The notes below the pieces were generated by a model that was given only the letters and a program-made list of their open reading frames with translations, was not told where the DNA came from and made no database searches. From positions 17,449-81,448 of the IMG/VR virus record IMGVR_UViG_3300033182_000709: DNA of 64,000 bases; one strand, 5' to 3'. Of this stretch, positions 12,395 to 19,614 are shown piece after piece (the stretch's first letter is position 1; the number at the start of each line of letters is the position of its first letter). The stretch is from a virus. The translations under genes were made by a program, and so were the position numbers.

Positions 12395-12555
12395 ATTGGT
12401 TTCGACAGGTAATAAGATATAATAACTGCATGTGGTAGTTGGTCCAAGGCTACCTTAAAATGGACTAAACTTTATTTGCAGAGGAAACTCTTGCACTTGC
12501 AGCGTAAGCTGTCTGGGGCGGTCTGAGCCTTATTACCCAATCAGACCAGTTTTTA
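12387..12555 (+). ncRNA. ssrA: tmRNA coding piece (5' half of a permuted ssrA gene)
   Basis: Begins GGGGGTGAATTGGTTTCGACAG, the universal tmRNA 5' end. Pseudoknot PK1: GGTAG (12434) with CTACC (12450), and TTGGTCC (12439) with GGACTAA (12462). The tag frame resumes at GCA 12478: A-E-E-T-L-A-L-A-A, stop 12505-12507. A hairpin GGTCTGA/TCAGACC (12520-12547) follows. No 3' acceptor half occurs downstream; it is at 11697-11768 instead. The 3' end is estimated; a CCGTTTT/AAAACGG hairpin at 12563 may mark processing or termination. Confidence 0.92.
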
Positions 12556-12590
12556 TGCCCAACCGTTTTCTGTAAAAAAACGGGGATTAT

Positions 12591-12662
12591 TCCGAAGTAG
12601 CTCAATGGTAGAGCGGGTGGCTGTTAACCACTAGGTTACTGGTTCAAGTCCAGTCTTCGGAG
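12591..12662 (+). tRNA. tRNA-Asn (GTT)
   Basis: Acceptor TCCGAAG/CTTCGGA, anticodon arm GTGGC-TGTTAAC-CAC type with anticodon GTT, T-arm CTGG-TTCAAGT-CCAG, discriminator G as expected for Asn. CCA not encoded. Confidence 0.93.
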
Positions 12663-12685
12663 CTTTACTTTTATAGGAGTTTATT

Positions 12686-13084
12686 ATGTCAGAAAAAAAG
12701 AATAGTATCGGAACCATTGTATTTGGTTGGTGTTGTTTAATAGGTTTCTTTATTGGTGGTATGTGGTTAGGAGATTACAGGGCAGATAGGAAAACTAAAG
12801 AACAAATAACTGAGATGTATGAGGAGCAATACAAAAAAGAATTAGATGCAGTCTATGAGCTACTGTCTGCTCAAGCATTTAGTATTAGGGCAAATATGAA
12901 CTTGTCTTTAAAGACTAATCATTATCTTACACATGAGTTCCATGAAAAACTTTGTCCTGACTGTATAGAACATTACCAATATATAGTTGAAAAAATGCCA
13001 CCTATGCCAGAAAGAGATCAGGTTTGGTTTGATTACTTTAATAAAACTTTAACGGAAATTGCAGAGGAGATTGCAGATGAATAA
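12686..13084 (+). CDS. membrane-anchored coiled-coil protein (132 aa)
   Basis: 132 residues. One membrane span (about 9-30), then a helical region rich in Lys/Glu and a CPDC pair near residue 93. ATAGGAG before the ATG. The next gene starts inside it. Function unknown; the layout resembles small phage envelope proteins but no lysis motif is seen. Confidence 0.65.
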   Translation: MSEKKNSIGTIVFGWCCLIGFFIGGMWLGDYRADRKTKEQITEMYEEQYKKELDAVYELLSAQAFSIRANMNLSLKTNHYLTHEFHEKLCPDCIEHYQYIVEKMPPMPERDQVWFDYFNKTLTEIAEEIADE

Positions 13085-13499
13085 GTACATTATTATTTTA
13101 GTTGTTTTTATCTTGGGTTGTGTTGCATCTAGTGCTGTAGGTCAAGATAGAACTTATAAAGATGATATTGAGCAAAGAAAGAAAGTTGCTGAACAGGTTA
13201 GAAAATATCGTCAAAAAACTATTGAATTTAAACAGGGACCATTCCCACCACCTAAGATTGAAAGAGGATATCAATATCTAAGACCTGAACTTCCTAGACC
13301 AGATTATTATAGGCACAGAGGTATCCATCCTAATGTTGGATATAGACCAGTGATTACATGGCTACCACAAGGCACTATAATGGGTGTTGGTGGTTACGTT
13401 ACTCCTGATAGAAGAAGAGTTATCATTGGTGGCAATTTTGGATTTTATGGGATTCAGGGAGTAAATACATTTAATTTTAGAACTGGAGAATACCGATAA
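13077..13499 (+). CDS. secreted or lipoprotein-like Pro-rich protein (140 aa)
   Basis: 140 residues from the ATG at 13077 (after GAGGAG). Signal peptide MNKYIIILVVFILGC with ILGC as a possible lipobox, followed by a Pro/Arg/Tyr-rich middle (PFPPPKIERGYQYLRPELPR) and a Gly-rich beta C-terminus. Likely exported to the periplasm or outer surface; function unknown. Confidence 0.65.
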   Translation: MNKYIIILVVFILGCVASSAVGQDRTYKDDIEQRKKVAEQVRKYRQKTIEFKQGPFPPPKIERGYQYLRPELPRPDYYRHRGIHPNVGYRPVITWLPQGTIMGVGGYVTPDRRRVIIGGNFGFYGIQGVNTFNFRTGEYR

Positions 13500-13500
13500 A

Positions 13501-13692
13501 ATGAATAACAGGATTGCTGAAAGGTTAAGAGCAAAAGGTATGAATGAAGAAGCGATGTATATTATGTCTCTTGAACAAATTAATAATGAACTAAAAAAAG
13601 AAAGAGATAGATATAAGGATATACTTGATGACATTAGGGCTTTTGGCTCATTAAGACCTAAAACGATTGAAGATATTCGGGATTTGAAGTAG
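13501..13692 (+). CDS. small coiled-coil protein (63 aa)
   Basis: 63 residues starting MNNRIAERLR, charged and helical, one base after the preceding stop. Function unknown. Confidence 0.6.
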   Translation: MNNRIAERLRAKGMNEEAMYIMSLEQINNELKKERDRYKDILDDIRAFGSLRPKTIEDIRDLK

Positions 13693-13700
13693 GATTTTGT

Positions 13701-13755
13701 TTGACATATACAATTGGTAATGTATAATTAAGGGGTAAGCTAATTTACCCCTTTC
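13701..13755 (+). promoter_or_regulatory. promoter with overlapping terminator hairpin
   Basis: TTGACA (13701-13706), 16 bp spacer, TATAAT (13723-13728), then GGGGTAA (13732-13738) pairing with TTACCCC (13745-13751) and a T-rich tract. A start near 13735 would remove most of the first arm, so only transcripts from upstream should form the full hairpin. Confidence 0.7.
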
Positions 13756-13771
13756 TTTTTAGGACTAGGAA

Positions 13772-14065
13772 ATGAAAACAAAAACAGAACACAGAATGGA
13801 AAAAAGTCTTCACAAGATTGCTGAGAAGATTTGTTGGAACTTTGGAGATAACTTCGGTTATGCTTTTCAAGGTGCTCCACTAACTATGTTTGTTTATGAT
13901 TTTGACAAAGATACTTTTCATGAGAAAGAAGTATTGAAGATTAGATTGTGGCAAGATAAGTATCACATTTTTAAGAGATTGCCTACGGGTAATTATAAAA
14001 CTCTTGGTTCTACTTCTGAAACTGATAAACTTTACTCTTTTATTAAGAAAGCTTGCAATGTTTAA
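13772..14065 (+). CDS. hypothetical protein (97 aa)
   Basis: 97 residues starting MKTKTEHRME; soluble, with an alpha/beta pattern. First gene after the promoter at 13701; overlaps the next by 8 bases. No family recognised. Confidence 0.65.
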   Translation: MKTKTEHRMEKSLHKIAEKICWNFGDNFGYAFQGAPLTMFVYDFDKDTFHEKEVLKIRLWQDKYHIFKRLPTGNYKTLGSTSETDKLYSFIKKACNV

Positions 14066-14399
14066 ACAAATCTCTATTGTTTGGGATCAACTTCCACTTC
14101 ACATTCAAGAGTGGTATCGTGATTTGCCTGATGAAGATGTTGATTACATGGATAATGTTATTTATCAAATAATGCAGGCACGACATGATGAAATCCTTGA
14201 GCAAGGTACAGATCTTGGATTTAGTGATGGTTATGATGAGGGATTTAAAGAAGGTAAGTTGGAAGGTGATTCAGATGGTTATGAAAGAGGACTTGAAGAC
14301 TCGTCTGCACAAAGTTATAATGACGGTTATGATGATGGATTTGCTGATGGATATGCGGAGGGTGTCAAGTATGAAATGGAGAGGAAAAATGGTCATTGA
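14058..14399 (+). CDS. GY-repeat acidic protein (113 aa)
   Basis: 113 residues from the ATG at 14058. The C-terminal half consists of repeats of the form DGYDEGFKEG, DGYERGLED and DGYDDGFADGYAEG, strongly acidic and Gly/Tyr-rich. Similar Gly-Tyr repeats occur in membrane-associated or assembly-prone proteins. No catalytic motif; function unknown. Confidence 0.65.
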   Translation: MFKQISIVWDQLPLHIQEWYRDLPDEDVDYMDNVIYQIMQARHDEILEQGTDLGFSDGYDEGFKEGKLEGDSDGYERGLEDSSAQSYNDGYDDGFADGYAEGVKYEMERKNGH

Positions 14400-14583
14400 T
14401 TATAAAAAAGTATTGCTTCAAAATGTTATGGACTGTTCTGGTATGGGACTTGATAACCATGAAGAGATTATTAAACAAGCAATTGAATGGACTGTTGATG
14501 ATTGCATGAACCATTTAAATAATGAACTAAAAGATTATATTGAAACAGAAGAGTTCTCAAAAAAGATGGAGAGAGTAATATGA
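14389..14583 (+). CDS. small helical protein (64 aa)
   Basis: 64 residues starting MVIDYKKVLL at 14389, preceded by GGAGAGGA. The longer in-frame reading from 14185 is only the shadow of the repeat gene. It overlaps both neighbours. Function unknown. Confidence 0.6.
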   Translation: MVIDYKKVLLQNVMDCSGMGLDNHEEIIKQAIEWTVDDCMNHLNNELKDYIETEEFSKKMERVI

Positions 14584-14786
14584 CAGTAGATGAAGCTATT
14601 AAAGTACTTCAAGAAATCAAGGATAGAGGTCATGGAGACTTTGAATTAAGGGCATGGAATGATACTGGTTATTATTGTGAAGTAAGTATTGGTTCTGAAT
14701 ATTTGCAAAGGAAGCGTATCATTGAACCAATTGAAGATAAGGATATCAATAGTGAGAATTGTTTTGTAATGATTTATGAATGTTGA
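14580..14786 (+). CDS. small conserved-type phage protein (68 aa)
   Basis: 68 residues starting MTVDEAIKVLQEIKDRGHGD. This opening, followed by a short beta domain, recalls small conserved phage proteins of unknown function. SD GGAGAG; ATGA overlap with the upstream gene. Confidence 0.65.
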   Translation: MTVDEAIKVLQEIKDRGHGDFELRAWNDTGYYCEVSIGSEYLQRKRIIEPIEDKDINSENCFVMIYEC

Positions 14787-14794
14787 GTTTTTTT

Positions 14795-14852
14795 GATGGG
14801 GATTCGGGGTTTAACTTAGACTAGATCTAAATTCACAAACTAATCCCCACTT
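14795..14852 (+). ncRNA. structured RNA family, copy B
   Basis: Outer stem TGGGGATT/AATCCCCA, inner stem GTTT/AAAC, hairpin CTTAG-ACTAGAT-CTAAA, then ATTCAC. Relative to copy A, T-A has become G-C in the outer stem and CGAT/GTCG has become GTTT/AAAC, so pairing is kept by double changes. Lies 30 bp before the putative RNase H-fold gene and is followed by a T-run. Confidence 0.72.
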
Positions 14853-14881
14853 TTTTACTTTTTTTAGAAGGATTGACGCAT

Positions 14882-16000
14882 ATGTCAACAATGTTAATTC
14901 CAGTTTTAATAGCTAAGTGTTTTACAGATGTAAAAGATGCTTATACTATGGATTTTGGTGCTAAAGGAATTACCATTAGAACATGGAGATATGGTAAGAG
15001 CATTAGTGTAGATAGAGTTAATGGAACTGATTTATCGACTATGCTTAGTATTCTAAAGAGCTTGCCATCAGGAGCAGTACTTGTAGTTGAGGATGCACAT
15101 CTAGGTATTCCAAGAGCAGGTAGATTATCTTTAGCCCAATACTATGAAGCAGAAGAACTAATTACTATTTATCAAACAGCAGAAGAACTCGGTATTCATC
15201 TTCGATTAATTTCTCAAGTAGTTACTCCTAAAGGTAGAGCTATGATGGGGGTAGAGAGTGACAAGTCAGATGAAATTGATACCATGGCTATTGGTGAATA
15301 CTTGAAAAAAGTCCCAAATGCTTTTCAATCTCTAAAAAAACCACGATATAATTTTGAATACTCACCTAAAGATCTGAGTTATTTTGAGATAAAAAGAGAT
15401 ATTGATGAAGAACTAAATTTTATGAGGGCTTTTCATCATGAACATGAGGATGATAAGTGTAGTGAATTTGTTGAAAATAATTTATTAGAAATTGCAAGGC
15501 AAATGTCACCAGAAGCAAGATATTTTTTCAATATTCATTTAGATGCTATAGAATCTAATTGGGATATTAGTATAAATAAAAGTTTTAGATACAGTAAAAG
15601 ATCTAAACTTAGAGAAGGTCAGATTCACGACGACTATTGGCCTGATAAGCAATTTTTCTCTTTGATGAGTATTTGGTTGAAAATGGATGGTGGACCAAGA
15701 CTACACCCACACACTAAAAGACTACCCGGAATGGATAATGTATTTCAATATCTGATAACTACTGGACCATTTCATTTGAGAGGTGGTGTGGCAAGAAGTA
15801 ATATGTATCATCACAAATTTAAACATGTGATTGCTACAAAGATTGGTAAAGTAAAAGGTCAACCAAAGAAAAGATATTCATATAGTAAAGACGATTGGAA
15901 GACCCATCAACTTACCATGAAAGAATGCAAGGTGGCAATGAGAAATACTTTACAAGCTATGAAAAGAGTTGTTGTATCTAAGTTCAACTTGGATTATTAA
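14882..16000 (+). CDS. putative RNase H-fold (RuvC/DEDD-like) protein (372 aa)
   Basis: 372 residues. TMDFGAKG near residue 23, VLVVEDAHLG near 89 and DKSDEIDTMAIGEYL near 147 sit where the acidic triad of RNase H-like nucleases and IS110-type transposases falls (D, E, then D-x2-D). The rest, about 200 residues, is basic towards the C-terminus (PKKRYSYSKD) and unrecognised. Start ATG 14882; an in-frame TTG is at 14873. Flanked by structured RNA copies B and C. Might be a resolvase, a transposase relative or a new nuclease; the family call is by eye. Confidence 0.45.
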   Translation: MSTMLIPVLIAKCFTDVKDAYTMDFGAKGITIRTWRYGKSISVDRVNGTDLSTMLSILKSLPSGAVLVVEDAHLGIPRAGRLSLAQYYEAEELITIYQTAEELGIHLRLISQVVTPKGRAMMGVESDKSDEIDTMAIGEYLKKVPNAFQSLKKPRYNFEYSPKDLSYFEIKRDIDEELNFMRAFHHEHEDDKCSEFVENNLLEIARQMSPEARYFFNIHLDAIESNWDISINKSFRYSKRSKLREGQIHDDYWPDKQFFSLMSIWLKMDGGPRLHPHTKRLPGMDNVFQYLITTGPFHLRGGVARSNMYHHKFKHVIATKIGKVKGQPKKRYSYSKDDWKTHQLTMKECKVAMRNTLQAMKRVVVSKFNLDY

Positions 16001-16003
16001 AAT

Positions 16004-16062
16004 AGATTGGGGTTCAACGTCAAACTTAGACTAGATCTAAATTCACGGACTAACCCCAACTT
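16004..16062 (+). ncRNA. structured RNA family, copy C
   Basis: Outer stem TTGGGGTT/AACCCCAA, inner stem GTC/GAC, hairpin CTTAG-ACTAGAT-CTAAA, then ATTCAC. The outer-stem A-T pair of copies A and B is G-C here. It starts 4 bases after the stop of the 14882 gene and ends 2 bases before tRNA-Leu. Confidence 0.72.
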
Positions 16063-16064
16063 AT

Positions 16065-16149
16065 GGCATGATGGTGGAATTGGCAGACACTCAGGATTTA
16101 AAATCCTGTGCTCATTTAGAGCGTGCGGGTTCAAGTCCCGCTCATGCTA
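16065..16149 (+). tRNA. tRNA-Leu (TAA)
   Basis: Acceptor GGCATGA/TCATGCT, TGGTGGAATTGG D-region typical of Leu, anticodon arm CAGGA-TTTAAAA-TCCTG with anticodon TAA, long variable arm, T-arm GCGGG-TTCAAGT-CCCGC, discriminator A. Reads UUA, very common in this genome. Confidence 0.93.
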
Positions 16150-16194
16150 CTTAGGTGTATAAAATGATATTTAACCTTGGAGTTATATATCAAA

Positions 16195-16500
16195 ATGAAA
16201 GAAAAAATAATATTTATAACATGCTGTATAATTATAGTCTTAGTGGCAGCAGTTGATATTTATTGGTTAATTAAAAACTCAGAAGTGATTCTTGAGTACG
16301 AAAAGAATCCTATGGGGACTTGGTTAATTAATAGAGATAATGGTTCTGTTGCTCTCTTTACAAGTCTAAAGATGCTTGGGACTTTTATAGTTATTACAAC
16401 TTTATCTGTATTGTATAAATTACATGCCATTAAAACAATAATAGTGGCAGGTATTTTAGCATTAGCACAACTCTTACTATTATGTGTGCTATTATGGTAA
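16195..16500 (+). CDS. three-span membrane protein (101 aa)
   Basis: 101 residues from the ATG at 16195; an in-frame TTG at 16177 overlaps the SD. Spans at about 5-26, 50-75 and 80-101. NPMGTWLI and SLKMLGT resemble small bacterial membrane proteins of the DUF5658 kind (weak recollection). Function unknown. Confidence 0.6.
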   Translation: MKEKIIFITCCIIIVLVAAVDIYWLIKNSEVILEYEKNPMGTWLINRDNGSVALFTSLKMLGTFIVITTLSVLYKLHAIKTIIVAGILALAQLLLLCVLLW

Positions 16501-16808
16501 AGTTTCTTTTACTAGCGATGTCTTTAGTAAACACTTCTTTACTAGATGATAGAATAGTTGAGATGCAACCGTTACAGTGGAAGGAATATGAAAAGAAAGC
16601 TTACCCTACAACATTAAGACAGTTTATCTTTCCTATTCCAAAACCAAAACCATTTAATAAACCAGACCCACTTCCACCATATTATCCCATGTCTGATTAT
16701 ACAATGAGGTGGATAAAGGAAAAGCAGGCATGTATAGATGCCTTTTATTTAACCACACCACAATATTACATGACACCATTTATAACAAGGGAACACACAC
16801 GGGAATGA
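16494..16808 (+). CDS. exported Pro-rich protein (104 aa)
   Basis: 104 residues. Short hydrophobic N-terminus (MVKFLLLAMSL) consistent with a signal peptide, then a Pro-rich middle (PIPKPKPFNKPDPLPPYYP). Overlaps both neighbours. Function unknown. Confidence 0.6.
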   Translation: MVKFLLLAMSLVNTSLLDDRIVEMQPLQWKEYEKKAYPTTLRQFIFPIPKPKPFNKPDPLPPYYPMSDYTMRWIKEKQACIDAFYLTTPQYYMTPFITREHTRE

Positions 16809-17035
16809 TTTATAAAAAATACGAAATAACTAAGCAAAAGGATGTATTTACAGGTAAAGGATTTCTTTATGTAGTTCATAGTCCAAATAAGGATGATTAT
16901 TATCATCATGCTAAGAGTTTACAAACATGTAAAAAATGGATTGATGAGAATGATTTTCCTGTTAGACCATTAACTCCAGCAAGAAAAGCTAAGTTAGAGA
17001 AGGAAAAAAGGAGAAAAAGAGCTAAGAAAAGGTAG
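16805..17035 (+). CDS. small basic protein (76 aa)
   Basis: 76 residues from the ATG at 16805 (ATGA overlap). The C-terminus is Lys/Arg-rich (EKEKRRKRAKKR), suggesting nucleic-acid contact. Function unknown. Confidence 0.6.
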   Translation: MIYKKYEITKQKDVFTGKGFLYVVHSPNKDDYYHHAKSLQTCKKWIDENDFPVRPLTPARKAKLEKEKRRKRAKKR

Positions 17036-17079
17036 AACTATCCCTGTATTGACCTATAAATATTTAATTCCAGTGGCGA

Positions 17080-17113
17080 AAACAGTGTATATACTTATAG
17101 ACTGTTTCTTTAT
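17080..17113 (+). promoter_or_regulatory. -10 box inside a terminator hairpin
   Basis: AAACAGT (17080-17086) and ACTGTTT (17101-17107) form a hairpin followed by CTTTATTT; TATACT (17090-17095) lies in its loop. Transcripts starting after this -10 lack the first arm. Confidence 0.55.
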
Positions 17114-17132
17114 TTAACCTCTGGAGGTTCCA

Positions 17133-17585
17133 ATGAGACATACCAAAATGGTATATGGGAACTGTTTATTAGGAGGGATGTACTTATGTTTAAGGGGAAA
17201 AGCTAAAAAAGTTGGTCTAGTTTCTTCACATGTATGGTATGTGCCTGCACATGTCGTAGTTGAAACAAAGAACCATAACATTCTTCATTTTAAATATGCA
17301 ATGGAACAGAACCCATTGTACTTTAAAGGCTCCTTTGAAGGTGTCAAGTCAAGTGAGATATTTGATTATCTTGAACGAGAAAAGCGGAAGATCGTAGCAG
17401 TTATGAATCCGTTTACTTTTCTTTTACTTGGTTTGTTTTGTTTCGCCTTCTTACTAATCCCATGGATTATGTATTGGCCTTGTGAAGTTTTATTATGGAG
17501 AATCCCCAATGATATCTTTAATCTGGTTAAAAGATCTATTACTAGATTGGCTTTTAATCTTTTTAGCAATCGCGATAGGTCTTAA
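17133..17585 (+). CDS. membrane protein (150 aa)
   Basis: 150 residues. Soluble N-terminal part with many His and Val residues, one strong hydrophobic region at about 92-120, amphipathic C-terminus. CTGGAGG before the ATG. Overlaps the desaturase gene by 77 bases. Function unknown; the context suggests a partner of the desaturase. Confidence 0.6.
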   Translation: MRHTKMVYGNCLLGGMYLCLRGKAKKVGLVSSHVWYVPAHVVVETKNHNILHFKYAMEQNPLYFKGSFEGVKSSEIFDYLEREKRKIVAVMNPFTFLLLGLFCFAFLLIPWIMYWPCEVLLWRIPNDIFNLVKRSITRLAFNLFSNRDRS

Positions 17586-18255
17586 TTTCTGGTATCTTAT
17601 TCCTGTTTCAATTTTTATTATAGGTAATCGTCAACATGCGTTGGCGATTTTAGGTCATGATGCAACACATAAATTGGTTAGTAAAAACAATAATATTAAT
17701 TATTTGCTTGGCAACTTCCTATGCTATACCCCTCTTGGACTTCCATGGGAAGGCTATCGTAAATTTCATATGTCTCACCATCGTTGGTTGGGTACGGTTC
17801 AAGACCCTGAGCTTGAACGTAAGATAGCATCAGGTATGGTTGTTAAAAATGCAACTAAAAAGAATATTATAATCCAGTTCATCAAAGATCTACTTGGTTT
17901 AAATGTCTTTAACTTGAAAAAATTTCAAATCAAAGGCACAAAAATTGATGAAGCTTGGATTGAATTTACTCACATATTTATTATTTTAAGTGGCCTTATT
18001 GATTGGAGAATACCATTAATGTGGTATATCTCTATGGGTACAAGTTTATTGGCATGTTCAAGATTAAGAATATGGCATGAACATGTTGGTACAGATAAAA
18101 CTCATATGATTAAAGCAACTTGGTGGCAGAGATTATTATTCCTACCACATTATGCAGAGTATCATCATGAGCATCATGAGAAACCAAATGTTCCTTATAA
18201 TAAACTAAAAGATATTGCGACTGGACCCCGCAAGAAAGTTTCTGAAATCCATTAA
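17509..18255 (+). CDS. fatty acid desaturase family protein (248 aa)
   Basis: Membrane di-iron enzyme family. Three His boxes are visible: HDATH near residue 52, HMSHH near residue 88 and HHEHH near residue 222. Hydrophobic spans precede and separate them, and the length fits small desaturase/hydroxylase members. Start ATG 17509 after TATGGAGAA; a GTG start at 17482 has a poorer site. It should introduce a double bond or hydroxyl into a lipid chain; the substrate cannot be told. A lipid-modifying enzyme is unusual in a phage. Confidence 0.85.
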   Translation: MISLIWLKDLLLDWLLIFLAIAIGLNFWYLIPVSIFIIGNRQHALAILGHDATHKLVSKNNNINYLLGNFLCYTPLGLPWEGYRKFHMSHHRWLGTVQDPELERKIASGMVVKNATKKNIIIQFIKDLLGLNVFNLKKFQIKGTKIDEAWIEFTHIFIILSGLIDWRIPLMWYISMGTSLLACSRLRIWHEHVGTDKTHMIKATWWQRLLFLPHYAEYHHEHHEKPNVPYNKLKDIATGPRKKVSEIH

Positions 18256-18264
18256 AGATTTTAG

Positions 18265-18311
18265 TTGACAAGGGCCGATTGAGTATTATAATCAAGATAC
18301 AATTTCGGCCC
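18265..18311 (+). promoter_or_regulatory. early-type promoter within an inverted repeat
   Basis: TTGACA (18265-18270), 16 bp spacer with GGCCGATT, TATAAT (18287-18292). AAGGGCCGA in the spacer and TCGGCCCTT downstream of the start form an inverted repeat around the -10, so only transcripts from upstream could form the hairpin. Confidence 0.75.
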
Positions 18312-18329
18312 TTACTTATAGGACTTCTT

Positions 18330-18845
18330 ATGAACATCTTCGTATTGGATAAAGACCCCGTTAAAGCTGCCCAGATGCATTGTGACAAGCATTGTGTCAA
18401 AATGGTATTGGAACTCTATCAACAACTTGGAAGTGCGTTACGTCGCCATGGAGCAACTGATAGCATGATGCCAAAGACACAGAAGGGAACTCCACTTAAA
18501 GGGGGTTATCATAATCACCCATGCACCCGTTGGGTTGGCGATAGCAGAGCAAACTTTGAGTGGGCATGTAAACATGCTATTGCTTTAGCAGAAGAATATA
18601 CTTATCGTTATGGTAAGCGTCATTCATGTTTAAATGGAATTTTGCAAATGAAGGACTTGACAAACGTCATTCCTCATGGTAAAATGACACCATTCGCACA
18701 AGCGATGCCAGATGAATACAAGCATGAAGATGCGGTAGTTGCTTACAAGCAGTATTACTGGTATGATAAGAGAGAAAACATTTCTATGACTTGGAAGTGT
18801 GACCGTAAACCATCGTGGTTTATGGCAAACGAAGTTTTTGCTTGA
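18330..18845 (+). CDS. Pyr_excise-like conserved phage protein (171 aa)
   Basis: 171 residues. The N-terminus MNIFVLDKDPVKAAQMHCDK then VKMVLELYQQL resembles the phage family grouped with pyrimidine-dimer glycosylases (Pyr_excise). The N-terminal Thr of T4 endonuclease V is absent, so repair activity is not assured. Start ATG 18330 with TAGGAC upstream. Own promoter. The family call is moderate. Confidence 0.6.
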   Translation: MNIFVLDKDPVKAAQMHCDKHCVKMVLELYQQLGSALRRHGATDSMMPKTQKGTPLKGGYHNHPCTRWVGDSRANFEWACKHAIALAEEYTYRYGKRHSCLNGILQMKDLTNVIPHGKMTPFAQAMPDEYKHEDAVVAYKQYYWYDKRENISMTWKCDRKPSWFMANEVFA

Positions 18846-18855
18846 AAGGATGATT

Positions 18856-18951
18856 ATGGGATTTATTGAATTGGTTGTTACTTTTAGTGTTGTGTTTGGT
18901 GTTGCTGGTTTGGCAGCATTTATTAGTTCTTTTTTTATCTTGAGGAAGTAG
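18856..18951 (+). CDS. tiny membrane peptide (31 aa)
   Basis: 31 residues starting MGFIELVVTF, one hydrophobic span and an RK end. GAAAGGA upstream. Function unknown. Confidence 0.5.
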   Translation: MGFIELVVTFSVVFGVAGLAAFISSFFILRK

Positions 18952-18952
18952 A

Positions 18953-19192
18953 ATGGCTAAATATTCTAACAAAAAGCGTCATGAAACTGGTAGGCAGATT
19001 ACCACTGAAACTTGGTTTGGTAGTCATGCGTCAATGGTAGTAGACCATACGGAGTTTGGTTTGGAACTTAATAATAATGAGGTGCTATTGAAGGATGATA
19101 CGCATTATTACGTTACTACGAAAGATAGATTGGATACTGGTATCTCTGACCCAAATCGTTACGCAAACTCCAAGGCCACTTATGTACCGTGA
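18953..19192 (+). CDS. small basic hypothetical protein (79 aa)
   Basis: 79 residues starting MAKYSNKKRH; soluble, mixed beta. SD GAGGAAG at the end of the previous gene. Function unknown. Confidence 0.6.
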   Translation: MAKYSNKKRHETGRQITTETWFGSHASMVVDHTEFGLELNNNEVLLKDDTHYYVTTKDRLDTGISDPNRYANSKATYVP

Positions 19193-19331
19193 AAGTTATC
19201 CTGCTGAACAAGATTTTTGTGATCTATGTGGTTGTAGCGGTAATACTTATTTAGTTGAAGACGAAGGTCTTAGAGTTTGTCAAAGTTGTTTAGAAGTTTC
19301 TTTTTTTGAGGATTTACCTAATGAAGAATGA
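19182..19331 (+). CDS. zinc-ribbon mini-protein (49 aa)
   Basis: 49 residues with CDLC and CQSC knuckles 20 residues apart, so a likely single zinc ribbon with an acidic tail. Starts 11 bases before the upstream stop and overlaps the next gene. Confidence 0.6.
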   Translation: MYRESYPAEQDFCDLCGCSGNTYLVEDEGLRVCQSCLEVSFFEDLPNEE

Positions 19332-19614
19332 TATTTTGAAGAAAGTTTATTCTATTATTCCACCTGATTCTCTGCACTACATTGAAGGAGAAGATCATCG
19401 GACTCTTTTATCTGAAGAGGAAGTTGAGGTGGTTGTTGAGTATTGTGTTGAAAATGATATGGATGATATGGACAAATATATTCTCCCTATTATTCGTAAG
19501 TTGGAACTTGCTAGAGTTGCCAGTATCACCAGCGAAAGATTTTTCAAAGGCGAATTAGATATTCTTGAACTAAACGAAAACGGCGATATTATTTGGAGTC
19601 CTAAAGATGCCTAA
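19321..19614 (+). CDS. hypothetical acidic protein (97 aa)
   Basis: 97 residues from the ATG at 19321, overlapping its neighbours. Acidic helical protein with no recognised motif. Confidence 0.6.
   Translation: MKNDILKKVYSIIPPDSLHYIEGEDHRTLLSEEEVEVVVEYCVENDMDDMDKYILPIIRKLELARVASITSERFFKGELDILELNENGDIIWSPKDA

Noticed and set aside
12387-12662. Conventional one-piece tmRNA ending in the downstream tRNA
   Set aside because: The sequence at 12591-12662 is a complete tRNA-Asn whose acceptor pairs with itself; the tmRNA 3' strand that pairs with GGGGGTG is at 11761-11767.
14185-14583. 132-residue ORF in the +1 frame of the Gly-Tyr repeat gene
   Set aside because: The part before 14389 is an alternate-frame reading of the repeats; the real start with a good SD is 14389.
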